A stretch of 64,000 bases of DNA from Xylogone sp. PMI_703 (GCA_021399445.1 JAJTUQ010000006.1:2542001-2606000), one strand, 5' to 3'. Shown: positions 35,987-49,345, counted from the first letter of the stretch. The notes: generated by a model from the sequence alone, not told the origin. Made by a program: numbers and translations.

Positions 35987-38149
35987 ATGTCTACTCGGCA
36001 ACTTAGGAAGTTGCAAAAACAGCGCGAGCTCGAACAGGCAAAATTAAAGGCAGAGGCCGCAGAAGAAGAGGAAGAATCAGAGGACGAGCCGGTCTCATTC
36101 CAAAATAATAAAGGGAGCCTGTTTGCGAATCTAGCGGCACTCGAAGATGAAGGCGCAGACGAGGAAGATGAGGCCGAGGATAATGCGGTAAAATCTAGGG
36201 AGGAAGAGGAAGAGGCACCAGTTGCTGCACCCAAAAAGGCGAAGAAGTCCAAGAAACGAAAGAAGGCAAAGAAAGGGAAACCATCGGATGCACTACAGCC
36301 CACTGTTCAGGAAGAAACTGGTCCTGATGAAATTGACGCAGCCCTAGAAGCTTTAAATATCTCTAGACCAACTGCAGAGTCCACTAGCGCATCAGATAGG
36401 CCGATCGATCCAAACTACGAGAGAATATGCGCATTACTAGGCATTAATACACAACATCTTAAGGTTGCTAATGAGATGCGGAACCTTTTCGGGAGGGAAG
36501 CTATTCAGAACAACGATGATGCTGGCGGTGCTATTCCTCGAGGCGCGCGGCGGAGAGACCGAGCGATGCGCCGACAAGTTGATCTCGAGACGGCGCTTAA
36601 AGGGCACCATCCTCCAGGAAAGGGACTTCCGGAAATGGTGTTGAGAAGGAACCCGTTCATACAGGGCAAAGATGATTGGCCAAAGGCAACTACTGGCGGA
36701 CTTACAGTGGGCGTGGATGCAGATGGGCAACGCTTGGATGGGACAGTTTTGTTCAAATTCAACCATGAGATAGCCTATCAATCTGTGCAGAGGCAATTCC
36801 ATATATTTGTGGAGGTTGGGAGTCCTGAGAACCTGATTGGGCTCTTACAGAGAAATCGTAGGCTGGCCTGCTCTCTATTTTGTGGTATTTACTGACAGAC
36901 TACAGCATACAACATATCCCTTCTTATCCAGGTCAGCAAGATTGCGAAGAACCAGTCTGATAATGCCCTGGCATTTGATCTACTCGAAAGGGCCTTATTT
37001 ACTTTTGGTCGAGCCACCACTTCACTCTTCCACACAAAGCTAGCCCAAGGCAAGGCGCGGTTGGACTTTAGGTATTTTGAAAATAGAGAGTTTTGGCTAG
37101 CGGGCTACCACTATATCAAGGGACTGTTCAAAAAGGGGACCTATCGAACAGCGTTGGAATGGGCAAAACTGCTACTGAGTCTCGATCCTGTGGGGGATCC
37201 CTACTGCATGGGATTCGTGATTCATCATTTCGCACTACGGGCATTCGAACCCCAGTTTCTGCTGGATTTTGCGCAAGAACCCCTTAAGAAGGAGCAGCCA
37301 CATTGGCTCTATACATCCCCTTCACTCGCCCTAGCGGCACTACAACTGCGAGACGGGGCTAAAAGCAGGGAGCTCCTAGAAAAATCAATGAACCGGATCC
37401 CATGGCTGTTTGAGAGCTTGTTCCGAGAGTTGAAGCTCGATCCGCCTAGATCCATCTGGGGCCAGCAGCCGAGGTCGAAGGCAGAGGAGCTCTTCACACA
37501 ACTGTACGTGGCTCAGTGCCACGATCTGTGGAATACGCCAGAGGCAACATCTCTGCTGATGGAGATTGCAAGTGCAGTACCCAAAATCAATGCTACGACT
37601 CCTGTCTTGAGTGATAAGGACGTATCACTGGATCTCGTTAGACATCTGTATCTGGAAGAAAATACCAACCTCATGGCTCTGGCACCGTCGGCTATGCTTC
37701 ATCGAAGTAACAACTCGGACTCTGATCCTCTGCCGCCAGACAATAGCCTCCGTTCCTACAGCATCCCTACGTCGGATCAACAAAGCTCGGCAGATAATTC
37801 CCTGTACCATCCGTTTGCGGCGCTCGCACGCCTGCTTCCTGGATGGCGGGATGGAAACATTGCACGCGAAGATCTAGAGAGGCAGATGGACGATGGCAGC
37901 TTGCGCGAGCGCCTGGAGGCAGAGATTGCTGAGGAAGACGCTGATGAGAGCACCGGAGCTGGAGCTTGGTCGCTCGCACGGACGCTGCTAGATGTGCTCT
38001 GGCCGCATCGATCAGCGCCCATCACGTCGAGCGACCACTCGTCCGATGAGGAGTGGGCGAGTCTGCCTGATCTTGAAGCTGCAGGAGACGCGGAGGAGGC
38101 AGAGTATGAAGATGCACGGCAGGATGGCTCTGGAGGAGAGGCTAGGTGA
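35987..38149 (+). CDS. RQC1: Rqc1/TCF25 homolog, ribosome quality control
   Basis: Predicted subunit of the ribosome-associated quality control complex that handles stalled nascent chains on 60S subunits. Exons 35987-36857 and 36906-38149 give 704 residues. The start MSTRQLRKLQKQRELEQ is typical of the family. Acidic and Lys-rich tracts follow (PKKAKKSKKRKKAKKGK). The TCF25 core includes FKFNHEIAYQSVQRQFH, then NPYNISLLIQVSKIAKNQ (made by the 48-nt intron), LLERALFTFGRA, NREFWLAGYHYIKGL and GDPYCMGFVIHHFALRA. The tail is acidic. Seen: family blocks in order. Inferred: the complex role from yeast. Confidence 0.92.
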
Positions 38150-39131
38150 TTGTATCAACAGTAGTAGTTGAGAAATAGACGACTACCTTTGCCAGTTATG
38201 GTAATAATACTGTACATTACTGTACTCCGTAGTGAATCGAAGATGGTAGTTGTGTCTTTCTCCTTAAGTACGTACTAGAATTGGCCAATCAGATGTAGCA
38301 GGACCCCTTCACAATAAGACAGTCCAGTACAGTACGGCCAGTAGAGAATATCAAAATTATGCACCTGCATAAAAACCGCACATGAGCACAAGTCTCTTAA
38401 ACCCAATGACCTCGGCATCGCCGGGACAGGACCTCCGTGACAAAAGCCAAGAGAAGGGACGAGAAAAATTCAGAAGAAAGAAGCACACGACCGGGCAACG
38501 CGCGATGACATCATACCGCGCGCCCAAGCCACACCCGACGGCGCAACGTCAGAATCAATCCCGGAGATAAGTTTGCGGTAAAAAAAAGAGGAATCATCAC
38601 CTTATTCAGCAGCCCTGCGTTACGCGTAGATTACGGGAATAACCAGCTAGAAAGAGAAAAAGAAGGTGAAGAAAAAGATGAGGAATGAAAAAATGAATGA
38701 ATGACTGGATGATTGATCTTTATGGCGAGGGTTTGTCAGCCAACGGGCGCACCGCAGTGACAGTATAAAGGGGAGTAGGGGAGCGAGTCGCTATGATGTC
38801 AATGTTGGTGGGAGACTCCCTTGCGCTCTGCTTTGATCATCATCATCATCATCATCATCGTCACACTACCCTGGTTGGGCACTATTTATCTTGTTTATTA
38901 TAATCACCTATACCACTACTACTTAATATATTGACGATTCTCCAGCACGGCATTCTTGATTTTCTTTTCTCCTCTTGTCTTGCATGTACTTCGGTCTTTC
39001 GATAATATCAAGTTCCATCATCACCAGCTTTTAGGCACTGTCGTTGTCGTGTCGTATCCCTTCTACAAATCACACCTGCAGTTCAAGTAGAAGCGTCCTG
39101 GTGGTGTGAGACCACACACTCGTAACTAATC
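38150..39131. other. Intergenic region, promoter of the Sfk1-like gene
   Basis: 982 bp with no ORF of coding character; contains the ATC microsatellite listed separately. Confidence 0.55.
38836..38859. repeat. (ATC)8 microsatellite
   Basis: Eight perfect ATC units in the presumed promoter or 5' leader of the downstream gene. Confidence 0.95.
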
Positions 39132-40156
39132 ATGCTCTTCGGGCTTTTATCGTACTGGGTATGTTTCTTCTCCTCTTCAATACCCAATATCTAGTTCTAT
39201 CCAAACGAAACGAAACGAAACAAAGTGCCAAGTATAACTGAAACTAACATAATGAAAACAGATCTTTCCAGTCGTCTCCTCCCTCTGCTGGCTAGGAACC
39301 CTCCTCGGCCTCCTCATCCACTGGAACGTCGTCGGCAAACCCCACTATGCCTCCATGGACGCCTCCCAGTCCATCGCCTACATCTCAGACGTCGGCGCCC
39401 AGAGCCTCAAGCCCCTCTTCATCGCCGGCTCCGCTGTCACCGTCGTCTCTCTCCAGATCGGCTTCTTCGCCGACCGCTGGCTGCGTCACCGCGGCCGTCT
39501 CCAGCGTAACCTGACGCCCCTCGAGAAATGGCTCTCCGTCGTCGCCATGCTGTTTGCGCTTATCGGTGCCGCTGGCTTGATTCTCTTGTCTATCTTCGAT
39601 ACCCTCAGACATCCGAGATTGCATGATGTGTTCTTGCTTATCTTCATCGTCGGATACATCGTCAGTGCCATTTGCTTGTGCTGGGAGTACCGCCGTCTCG
39701 GGAAACGTGAGCAAACCCAAAACCCTTGTTTTTTTTCCTCAAATACTGATATAGCACCTAGACTTCCGAGAATTCAACATCCTCCGCATCTCCTTCTACA
39801 TGAAACTCTTCTTCATCATCGTCGAAGTCGTCCTCGCCATCGCCTTCGTCTCCACCAACTGGAGCGGCAAGTACAACGCCGCCGCCGTCCTCGAGTGGGC
39901 CGTCGCCTTCATCTTCACCTTCTGGCTCGCTTCCTTCGTCGTGGATCTCTGGCCCGCACGTCGCACGCACAATCACGACTTCGATGTCGCTGCTGCTAAG
40001 AGACCCGCTTCTTCGTCGACCAACCAGATGGAGGAGGCCAGGATGGCGAGGGGCCATCCTCGTCCTTGGAGGGATACGCTCGATAGCGAGAGGACGTTGG
40101 CGGAGCCGGCGCCTGCTACTACGGCGGGGGGACGTATGAACGGGTATGATTTCTAG
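39132..40156 (+). CDS. Frag1/DRAM/Sfk1-family membrane protein
   Basis: Six-pass membrane protein; the yeast relative Sfk1 sits in the plasma membrane and supports PI4-kinase signalling and lipid asymmetry. Exons 39132-39158, 39262-39706 and 39762-40156 give 288 residues. The first exon encodes only MLFGLLSYW. Predicted helices: IFPVVSSLCWLGTLLGLLIHW, PLFIAGSAVTVVSLQIGFF, WLSVVAMLFALIGAAGLILL, VFLLIFIVGYIVSAICLCW, LFFIIVEVVLAIAFV and VLEWAVAFIFTFWLASFVV. The C-terminal 60 residues are cytoplasmic and polar. Unspliced reading gives a frame-shifted, Arg-rich protein, which is an artefact. Confidence 0.9.
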
Positions 40157-40881
40157 ATCATAAGAAAGAAGATGTGGTCAGGTTCTTCTTTGACGTGGTA
40201 ATCCATACCCATGAGAGATATAAGAATAATGAAAGAGAAGGTGGAAGTTGGACACGAAGAAATACGATAAAACGACTCTGTAAGAAGGGGGATTGTACTA
40301 CCACAACTGCATACGCTTTGTTTTCCTTTTTTTTCCTAATACACTTGAACGGGAAGAATCGGCGTTCTGGGCTGGAGGCATATTTTGAAGATGTTAGTTG
40401 CATGGGAGACGTCCATTGGCGTGTGGCATGAAAGAAACTCGGCGTTCGGGAGATTTAGCATAGGTGGTGAAGCAGCCATCATAAAAGATACATCTAATAG
40501 AACATACATTGCATTTCACAAATTCTCATTCTTATGTGTCAAGCAGTAGGACTTACTGATGGAATTGGCAATCTTTTTGAAATGTCTTAGATTTTTTCGG
40601 CACTTGCTACAAAATAGAATCGTCACATATCGTACATGCTTAAAGAACGACCCAGAGTTTCCAGCAAAAAGGAAAAAGAAAAGAAAACGCTCCGTTTCCC
40701 AATTCATTGAAATAACCAAAATTCCGTGTGCGTAAGAAAAGCTAACAATGATCATAAGCAGAACTCCGCGTAAATAGCGTACAGTAGATAGACATTGGTA
40801 TGTGGTACATTTGCAAAATCATGGCCTCAAGAAAAAGCACAAAAAATTTATGAGATTTTTGCCAAAAAGGTGAGCCATTGA
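40157..40881. other. Convergent 3' intergenic region
   Basis: AT-rich 725 bp between the Sfk1-like and EIS1 3' ends. No gene seen. Confidence 0.6.
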
Positions 40882-43491
40882 TCAATCAATCACTTCGCGA
40901 AATCGTGAATCCCTCGCTGGACTGCTAGACTTCACGGTAAGAAACGTAGGCGGAGGCGCGAGGTCCTGGTCAAAAGCATCTCTCGCCTCTTCAGACTCCT
41001 GATTCTCCTCGCCAGTTTCCTCGTGAGGTCCTTCAGTCGAGAGAGATGAGACCTCATCGTCCCGACTGGAAGGCATGCCAATGCGTTGATCCTCTCCGTG
41101 CTCCTCCTCTCGATTCCTTCCCGCTAGAGCGACCTCGCGCATTGACGAGGGATTAGCCTCAAGACTCGAGGTGCTGTTGTTCGCGCTAGCTGCCCCACCA
41201 GTCAGTGCTGCTCCACCGATGAAGGCTTTGTCATCTCCCGTTGTGTTAGGACTGCTTTTGGTTCTGCTCAAGCGGCGAGCCCGGAATTTGTTGAGCCAGT
41301 TCTTCACTTTTGATTCACCGGGAGAGCTGGGGGATATTGGCGTTGACATATCTTTATTGGCTCGGTCAGCTTCCTGTTGCATTCGTTGCTCAGCTTCTCG
41401 TTCCATCGATGTCCTAATATCCTGTTCAGGAGTTTCATGGATTTCCGGGGCTTCATGGGTTTCATGACTTTCATCAACTTGGTGATCCCCTTCCTCCTCT
41501 AGGTGGCTCTCTTCCCTCTGAGGCTCGGGTTGAGGCTGCGCTGGGGACTGTATTGGTGTCTCCGGTTGTTCAATTGTCTCGGCAGCAACGGCAGCATTTT
41601 CAGTCTCACCGATCACTGGAGACCTCAGTGGAGTGCCAGGCTCTTTAGACTTGCGTTTCTCTTTTGCTAGACGCTTCTCTTCAGCTTTAGCAGCCTTCTC
41701 CTCATTCTTCTTTGCCCGCCGTTCATCTTTCTCTTGTTCTATATTCTGTCAGCAACGTTACTTTTAGTGTACTGTTCAGACCAACTCACGCTTCAGTTTT
41801 TTATTTATATCTGAAATCTCCTTATTCCGTGCTTTTTCGGACTCCGCCTTTCGTTGCTTTTCCTCCTCATCCAATTTTATGGCAGCTAATCGAGCCTTCT
41901 CCTTTTCTGCCTTCTCATTTATTTCATCTAAGACTGGCTGAATATTCCTTGCTGCTATAGCGTCTACGTCTGACTGGTCAACAAATTTGCCTCCACCAAT
42001 ATCAACCTTGCCGTAGTTTTCCATACGAGTTGCACTATTGACTTGGGCAGCAGCATGGGCTTTCACTTCCCAGTCCGTCAGGAGCGAAGGAGCAACCTTT
42101 CCCGTATCGGCAAACACTTGCTCATCCATGCTATGCAGCTTGTTTGTTACATTTCGCTGGGCAGCTGCAATTAGTGCTTCACGTTCTTGTTGTCGCTTCT
42201 TAGCATCTACTTGAGACAAATTGTCTGAGAATATGGACATCTGTGCCCGTATCCTGTCCGATTGCTCCCTGTCATCTATCATGCTATCACTAGATGCTCT
42301 CCGCCTGGTCCTTCCTCTTATTGTGAGCTTTGAAGGTTTTCGAGCAGGATAGATTCCACTCTGCATGTGTTCGGCGTATACTTTAGCAAGGCGCTCCTGG
42401 GCCAACTTTTGGGCGGCCTCTTGAAGGCTTGCATTTGTAAGTGTCATAGCTGGTATCTCTTCGATTGAGCTCATTGATCGCTGTCTCCTATGTGCTGCTG
42501 TTGCCGCGCCGTGTTTGGCAGTATCGAGCTGTTTTTGTTGCTGGGTGTACATCTTTTTGGCCATTGCTACGGCAGAAGCGCGAAGAACGTCATTGTGATG
42601 CTGATCTTCAACTTCTGGCGCAACAGGTGGATGAGATGTATACATTTCCCGAGACATTGCAGTAAAAGGTACGGATCCGCCTTCTGGGAGAAGTGAGCTG
42701 GATCTGGGCGACGATTTTGTTGCTGAAGTAGCGGCGCGTAGAGCATTCGCAGCAGCATTCGATTCATCCGGATAGCTTTCCACCTTGATCATGGGAACCG
42801 GTGTTGATATTGCTCGTTTTCGACTGTTAGACATTGCACCAGTCGCTGCCAAAAGGGAGCCTCGGCGGTCCAGAGCAGTTTTATCGCTCTCGGGCTGAGG
42901 CGTACGGGCTCCTTCGCGACTCCTCTTGAAGGCTTGGTTTGCCGCCGAATTTCCCCAGTTATTCGCCTCTGGTTTCCATGCCTCAACCTTCGTGTTGTCT
43001 CTGTGGGCAAGCAGCGCTGCCCTGGCACCATGGGAACTTTGCTCTGGTTTCCAGCCAGGTGCCATCTTGTAGTCTTTGGCGAGAACGGCCGCGGCCGAGG
43101 CTGAAGCTGATGGATTGGGCTTCCAGGGCTCGATAGACTTTTGATTAGTCCATCCCAGAGTTGCTGCTCTTCCAGCAGCTGAGTCGTCGGCTTTGAGACC
43201 CGCAGACGGATAGCTCGGTAAGTCTCTGGGACTGGCGAATTTCAGAGAGGCGGCGGCACCTGCGATGATTTTATGTCAGCGATGCTGGATGAGGTGATTG
43301 GAGTCGCATCGACACCACTTACCGGCTGCTGACAGCTTTTGGTTGTCATCGAGGACCTGGATGCGGGTGGAAGAAGCTCTGTTTACATGCGGTGCCTGCT
43401 CGCTTGAGCTCATGTGAGGCGGGTGACTCTGGTCCATTGGCCCGCCTGCGCCCAGCGTGGATGTTGCGGTCTGACTTCCAACAGCCGCCAT
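40882..43491 (-). CDS. EIS1: Eisosome protein 1
   Basis: Component of eisosomes, the plasma-membrane furrows organised by BAR proteins. Exons 43491-43323, 43259-41790 and 41738-40882 give 831 residues. The N-terminal block after intron 1 reads AAASLKFASPRDLPSYPSAG, followed by repeated KPNPSASASAAAVLAKDYK and GARAALLAHRDNTKVEAWKP stretches that define the family. A long coiled-coil, Lys/Glu-rich region (EKEKARLAAIKLDEEEKQRK) is continued by exon 3 (QQEKDERRAKKNEEKAAKAE). The tail is acidic and Ser/Pro-rich. Intron 2 (51 nt) must end at the second of two nearby AGs to avoid a stop. No membrane segment, as expected for a peripheral protein. Confidence 0.92.
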
Positions 43492-44879
43492 AGTAAATAG
43501 GCGGATAAGGCGTCAACTCCTGTTCAATTACAGCTGCGTCTTGTAGTATGATGTCGAGAAGATATATATTGAGACAAAGGATAGTGACACTCGTATTAAG
43601 CAAAGTTGTGCTGAAGAGCACCTCTGAAGACCGGAGATTGACGTAAAAGATCACGAGATATTGGAAATGGATTGATTCCAGAGGGTTTCTGCGCAGGAGT
43701 AAGTGGTTTGGTATGTCGGGATATATCAGATAGTAGCGATGACGCGGTAGAGAGACGTAGATGTGCGGGATGGATGTCGAATCATGCTCAGCCTCAATTG
43801 GCAGCTTCTGGACCCTTATCAGCCAACGACGACTATCGACCGCAGTGTCTTGGAGAGAACAACTGACGCGTATACTGTTGAAATGCTTCACAGTATCAGA
43901 TGTCTTTGAGAGAGAGCTTGAGGAGAAAAGAAAAAGCCCGTGTGCAAAGCAGGATCAAAGCCATCAGAGTCATCATCAGGATCATCAACATAGTCGGACC
44001 CTCTGGCCAGCTCGATCGAGGCCCTCTGCCCGCACCCGCCAGCGCCTGACGTCATGCGGTTGCATGGGCAGCACTGATGCTTCAGCGTGATTTAAGTGGC
44101 GCAATCCTCCATCCGGCTAAGCCACACCTGGCTGTCGTCTCTGCTGGGCTCTGTGCGCTCTGTGCACGCTATGCTCGTCTAGACCTAGCACAAATGCATC
44201 AGCCACACTTTATCTCAGAAGTGCAATTCTTGCGATCTCTTCGGATCAGCATCGCCCAGACGTAATCACCGTCGCCCATTCAGCACAATTCCTGGAATGG
44301 AGACAACAGCTCCTGCAGTCCATCATCGCAGACCTGAATGTGTCACAGCCGGCTGTCAATTCGCTGCAGACATGCGACGAACTCATAATGGACCCTCAGA
44401 CCCTTGGTCAACCAGGTCAATGTGGAGCTGGATCTGCATCTGGGATCCCTCACAGTGTACTGTACCTCGGTATATATGTGACAGCAATAATACTGTACAA
44501 TGTTGAAAGTCAGAGATCTAGATTCAGCAGTGCGGGCCTTTCAAAGGATTTATTTTATCTTTTTATATGATTTATTCTATCATATGTAATATCAAGCAGC
44601 ATACAGATCTGGCAAGTCTACAGTACTGTAATGAATCATCATTCTTTGACCACAGTTAACTCTAACTCCAAAGAATACATAACACGATGCTGACTCCTCG
44701 TTTCTGTTCTCAGGTGGCCCATACCATGTTGTGAACCCTGGGTCAGTACAGTAGGAGGTGAAAGAGTTGAATTCTCTAGAACGCCAAGATATAAGGAATG
44801 CAATTGAGGTCTAACGCCTAACAATTGCCCTCCTTCGAATGCCGAAATGCCCTCGTGAGGATCTCAGTCTTCCTGTAAG
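43492..44879. other. Intergenic region upstream of EIS1
   Basis: 1.4 kb. Short ORFs on both strands lack recognisable motifs. Presumed EIS1 promoter on the right side of the gene. Confidence 0.5.
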
Positions 44880-47320
44880 GCACGGTGTAGTAAGTCTACG
44901 AATTGTCGCGCCACCTTTTTAAACTCCCTTTCCGTAGTGGAGTATAGTCATAAGTATCTTGGATATTCGAGGTCAACACATTCTTTGAATGCTCTCCGCA
45001 ATCCCGTAATACTCCCTCTTCAGGTCTCTTAGTAGCCTCTTGCAACACAGCCGTCGGACCAATCACCCAATCCTTCCGTAATCACACCTATCATGAAGTT
45101 CTTTCCAGCAGCCATTATGAATTTATGAGCGAAAGTATTCCGCCTTCTATATTGCGGACGTCCCAGGACAATTGCCTGTTATTGATGATCCAGTCCCTCG
45201 TTGTTAACCTTTCGCCTCTTGTAGTGTATTAGACAGCTTTGTGCGTTTTAATTACATCTTGTCCAATATGCTACCATGCTGATATCAATCGAGGGCTTGG
45301 TAACTTGTGAGCCGCTCCGTTGACTCCCTAGCAAGCTTTAAGAGGTGAAATCGCTGCTGGAGTCCGATCATGCACCTTGTCTCCTTGAGCCTCACATGCC
45401 ATTTTTTCTGCCATTTTAGCTTGATGCCTAACGCCGTAACAGATTTATTGGTTTAAAACAAGCAGTACTTTTCTTGATTGCTCAATATCCCTGCAAATCA
45501 TTGATGCTGATACAACATCAAAACTGTGAGGCTCAAGGGGATACTCCTCCCATCACCACGTCGATCTTCATCTTCATCACGTATGCCTCATACACCGCAA
45601 TTATTTTCTTTCTCCATCCCACAAGGTAATCGTACCTCTCGCTATTCGATCCAAACAGCACGATGTTCTTTTCGATGACCACCGCAGGGTGGTCCCATAC
45701 TCTGTTGGCCCATAATCGCCCTGGGTAGCGCGCTCACACCCTCCAGTCTCATATCGAACGGAATACGATGATCAGGTAGCTCCATTGTCGAGGGAAGCAT
45801 TGGATGTCGCATCATTCCTACCAGCATTTCCCTCGCTTCAGCCACTTCTCGATATTGGACCCCATCAGGATCATTCCCCAGGAATTGATTATTCATCCAC
45901 GCACGTAAACCACGGATATACTACTGCTCTCTTCGTCCCCCTCCGTGTCATCCTCCGTGTCATCTACGGCCCGCAATATTATCGCCAGCAGGACTCTGGC
46001 TAGTTCTTCCATACCACTCTTTTTGGTGATATCCCAGGGTCCCTCCTCTACACTTGTGTACCTTACGTTGCTGGTTGACAACCATGTGTATCCTGGTTAC
46101 TCTGCGAATAGCCTTCGACTGATAACTCGGGGATCATTCTCAGCAGCAATCACTTGAGAACACAATTGGAGGGCCAGGAAGGTGCTTCAGGTACGAGAAA
46201 CTAAGTTCCGGTTTTGCTACTCCAAGTAAGCGCCCGTGTAGTCCACAATGGCAGGATCAGAGATGTCGCCTCCGATTCCAAAGATGAAAAGATTGGGCCG
46301 TGTCTGTCGCACAATTTCCCCTTGCAACTCAACAGTAAAGATAGCAAATCGAGGCATTGTGAAGACAGTGGATGAGTGGTGTATAAATCGTCCTCCTCCC
46401 AGGGCATGGCCTTTTCTCCTTTCCCACCATCATCATTTTCCTTTACCTTGCCTGAGACTCGCTACTTGACCTGTCCCAATGAATACTTCGCCCACTTTAC
46501 CATGCCACTCGTCCTCCGCACATGAACCCTCTCCAAAGGCCAGCCCATGCTCGTCCGGTTCAAAGCCTAGCGGACGTATCTCCTGCGTAACTCAGGAATA
46601 AAAATTGTTTGAAATTGATTTTGACGCTGATTCGAAAACGACGTCGGCTTTGTGCAAGCTGTGTTTCACAAACCCCTGCTGGGACATCTCGACTGCCCAA
46701 CATTCTGGTTAGTGCTGCTCTTGTGTAGCAGGTGGGTTTTATAGTGTCAAGCCGTGTCTTCCATCACAGATAGATGTCAGTTAAGACCTTCAGGGTGTCT
46801 GGCAGATGGAGAGAAGTAGAAGGAGCCCATGATTCTCGAAGCCCATGATTTTCGAAGCCCATCTCTCGGATATCTACTCCATCCGACTTGTTGTATGCGA
46901 TACTGGCATGGTGTGGTAAGGATTAACACATGCAGTCTTTACTCCTAGGGCAAAATTGAAGCGACCCCTTAACGCTCGAATGCCCCCGAGCTCGAATTAG
47001 CGTTTGAAAGATACGGCAACTGATCGCACAAGAAATGGTGCTGGATTCTGAAAAGAGCGTCGATCTTCTCTCAACGACAAGGTGATCGAGGTTGAAACAG
47101 GCGGGTTGTGACAAAGGTGGCTCACCCGATGAGAGCCGTGTTGCATTTCTTGTCCAGGTAGATCAATATCCCCACTGGCAATGATCACTAGCTGGTGGAT
47201 GAGAACATTGAGATTAATGATGCCACCGCCTGCAATCCACGAAGGCTTGTTGGAAATTCTCACTTGTACATAGCCAGTCTGGTGGCTATGCTTGTTCTCC
47301 GAGAACTTGCAATCCAACTT
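44880..47320 (-). pseudogene. Decayed coding DNA, identity unknown
   Basis: Minus-strand fragments with protein-like composition, broken by stops and frame changes. Around 47317-47100 I read QVRISNKPSWIAGGG and LNVLIHQLVIIASGDIDL. One frame from about 46590 to 46205 stays open across two consecutive TGA codons (GFEPDEHGLAFGEGS, then MPRFAIFTVELQGEIVRQ and NLFIFGIGGDISDP). Fragments at 46081-45893 and 45896-45642 (MNNQFLGNDPDGVQYREVAE) are in different frames. At about 45000-44880 lies REFKKVARQFVDLLHRALQ. I recognise no family. It may be the remainder of the helicase-bearing gene just upstream on this strand, or another relic. Confidence 0.4.
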
Positions 47321-47887
47321 GCTAATCTCGCATCGGTGGCGGAGACCTTGGTGAGCTTCTCATAGCGTAAGAATCCTTCTGTGTCCGGATCGCTCTGGTG
47401 AAGATCGATCAGCTGATCTCATAAGTAAACATTGTAACTGAGTTGAAACCGCACTCTTGTTGCTATAAAAGCCCTGTGCCTCGTTGTATTTATAAGTTAA
47501 CCACGCATTCAACGGTTAGCCTGGTGTGGAAATTCAGCACTTCTTTGGCTCTCGATGAGTGTTCGACTTGTACATCTTTTCTACCTTTCTGTACCATTCA
47601 TCTTCTGCGCAAGAGCCCTCGTCAAATTGTTGTAGATCCATCCTATCCGTAGGCGTTAAGTATCTGTCTGCTTTGGTTTGGCCTTCACTCAACTAAAGTG
47701 CACCCCCCTAGAGTCTATGCCCTTGACACGGTACCGTAGTAGAGGGATGATCGGTCTTCATACTAGAATGTTGAGCCTACAACTATGTTGAAGGCCTAGC
47801 CGCGCGGGGCCATGACTAGCATTCGGCCTTTTTTCATGAGTAAATTCTTCCTAGATAATAACGATGGTTGGTTTGCAGTAAAGAGCG

Positions 47888-49345
47888 CTATTGCCAAGGA
47901 ACCATATTTTCACATTCAGTGTGTGGCCATTGTTGGTTATATCTAGCGGCTCCAGTATAAAGAGACCTGAATTCCACACTGCGTGGGAAGTGGCAGCTAG
48001 GGTCAAGATGTTGAGGCGGTGATGCATCACAGACGGTCATCAGTGCACTTTCTCCTTGAATTGCGTCAAGGGCTAAGCCTTCTGCGCGCTCAAAATCTTT
48101 CTCTGGGTGGCCATGGGCAGGCTTGGCATATCCATGCTTAAAGACCTTCAGCTGTGAATGGTACGGCGACACATGTGCTAGGTCAGAGGGTGTAATGCTT
48201 GCCTTAATCAGAGCATCCAGTGAAGGCTCAGCATCCACTGAAGATTCCGCATCTGGCGAAGACAGGGCAGCGCGGTACTTGCTCGAGATTGACTCGAAAG
48301 GTGCTAATTGATAGTCCTCTGCAACAACAAGCACCCCCTAAAAGTCCACATAATAGCATAAGGCTGCAAATTCAACAACGTTGATTTGGCCGGCTTCGTC
48401 TACGATGATATGTGATATCTGCCGGGGTAGGCGCTGGGACAGGCCCAGGACCAGGAGTCCGAATAGAATTGCTACCAGCACCTGGGCTGGAAGACTGCTT
48501 CCGCTTCGAAAATAGCTATCTTTATCCGAAAAGTTGTACGGGTTGAAGCTGTGCTGGTAAATGCTTATATCAAAATTCCAATCAGCCATATGCTAGTTGC
48601 CGATAGCTTGCATCAGTCGTTACAGAGGCACTCTTGCCTTAGATTGCGTCAATGATATAGCCTTCTACCTGGCCGAAGCCATCCTTGAGATAAGTATGGG
48701 AGAGCCCGACATATCTATGTTTAAACGCCTTGAGTTGTGAGTGGTATGGCGTTACATGAGCTAGGTCCGATGGTGTGACGCCTGCTTGAATGAGAGCCTC
48801 GACTAGGTTGATCTGAACAGCTGCTGATCCTTAGTTGCAGAACCAGCCAGTTGCCATATCTCGGATTTCTCTCGTTCCTACCATCTCAAAGAAACGGATA
48901 GTAAGATCGCTTTGGCACCTGGGGAGGCTATTCTTAGACTGAAGGCAAAGGATTGCTAGAGGTTTTGTTCAATTGGTGCAGCAAGCGTCGCATCCAGTGG
49001 TTTATCCTCATAAAGACTTTGGAATAAGCCTGTGCAATTCCTTAAGTCCTCGGCCTTGATATAGCAGCCGAGAGTCGCGCATCGAGTGGTGATGGTCAAG
49101 GTCTTTCCCAGGCCACAGTCGCAACAACAGTCCAATACTTGCCGTCAATTTTTCTACATACGATTAGTATAAAGATTACTATAATAAATATATATACTAT
49201 ACCTTTTGTGAGTAACTCTCTCGGTTACTGATTGTTTCAAACGGTCTCTAGCGGCATCTTCTGCGGCCGGTATATTCCTGAACTCCGCAGCTTTTGAGAG
49301 CATAAGTCGTGGCTGCCCAGCCGATATGCCTTCAGGCTCTGATGG
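47888..49345 (-). pseudogene. Decayed UPF1-like SF1 helicase, partial duplicate copies
   Basis: Helicase motifs survive on the minus strand out of frame with one another. A Walker A-like GLGKT sits at 49114-49100, after a possible intron that follows RLMLSKAAEF. DEAGQ (motif II, usually DEAxQ) is at 48400-48386. Two copies of a motif IV-V region occur: LAHVTPYHSQLKAFKH near 48752 and LAHVSPYHSQLKVFKHGY near 48171. DAIQGE (motif V) is near 48067, and HHRLN, like motif VI RLNVALTRA, at 48024-48001 in another frame. The order (Walker A, copy 1 of TPYHSQ, DEAGQ, copy 2) shows duplication or rearrangement plus decay. UPF1/AAA_11-AAA_12 assignment rests on motifs only. Confidence 0.6.

Noticed and set aside
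39225..39509. Arg/Pro-rich 94-residue ORF
   Set aside because: Out-of-frame reading of the Sfk1-like exon; splicing gives a clean six-helix protein instead.
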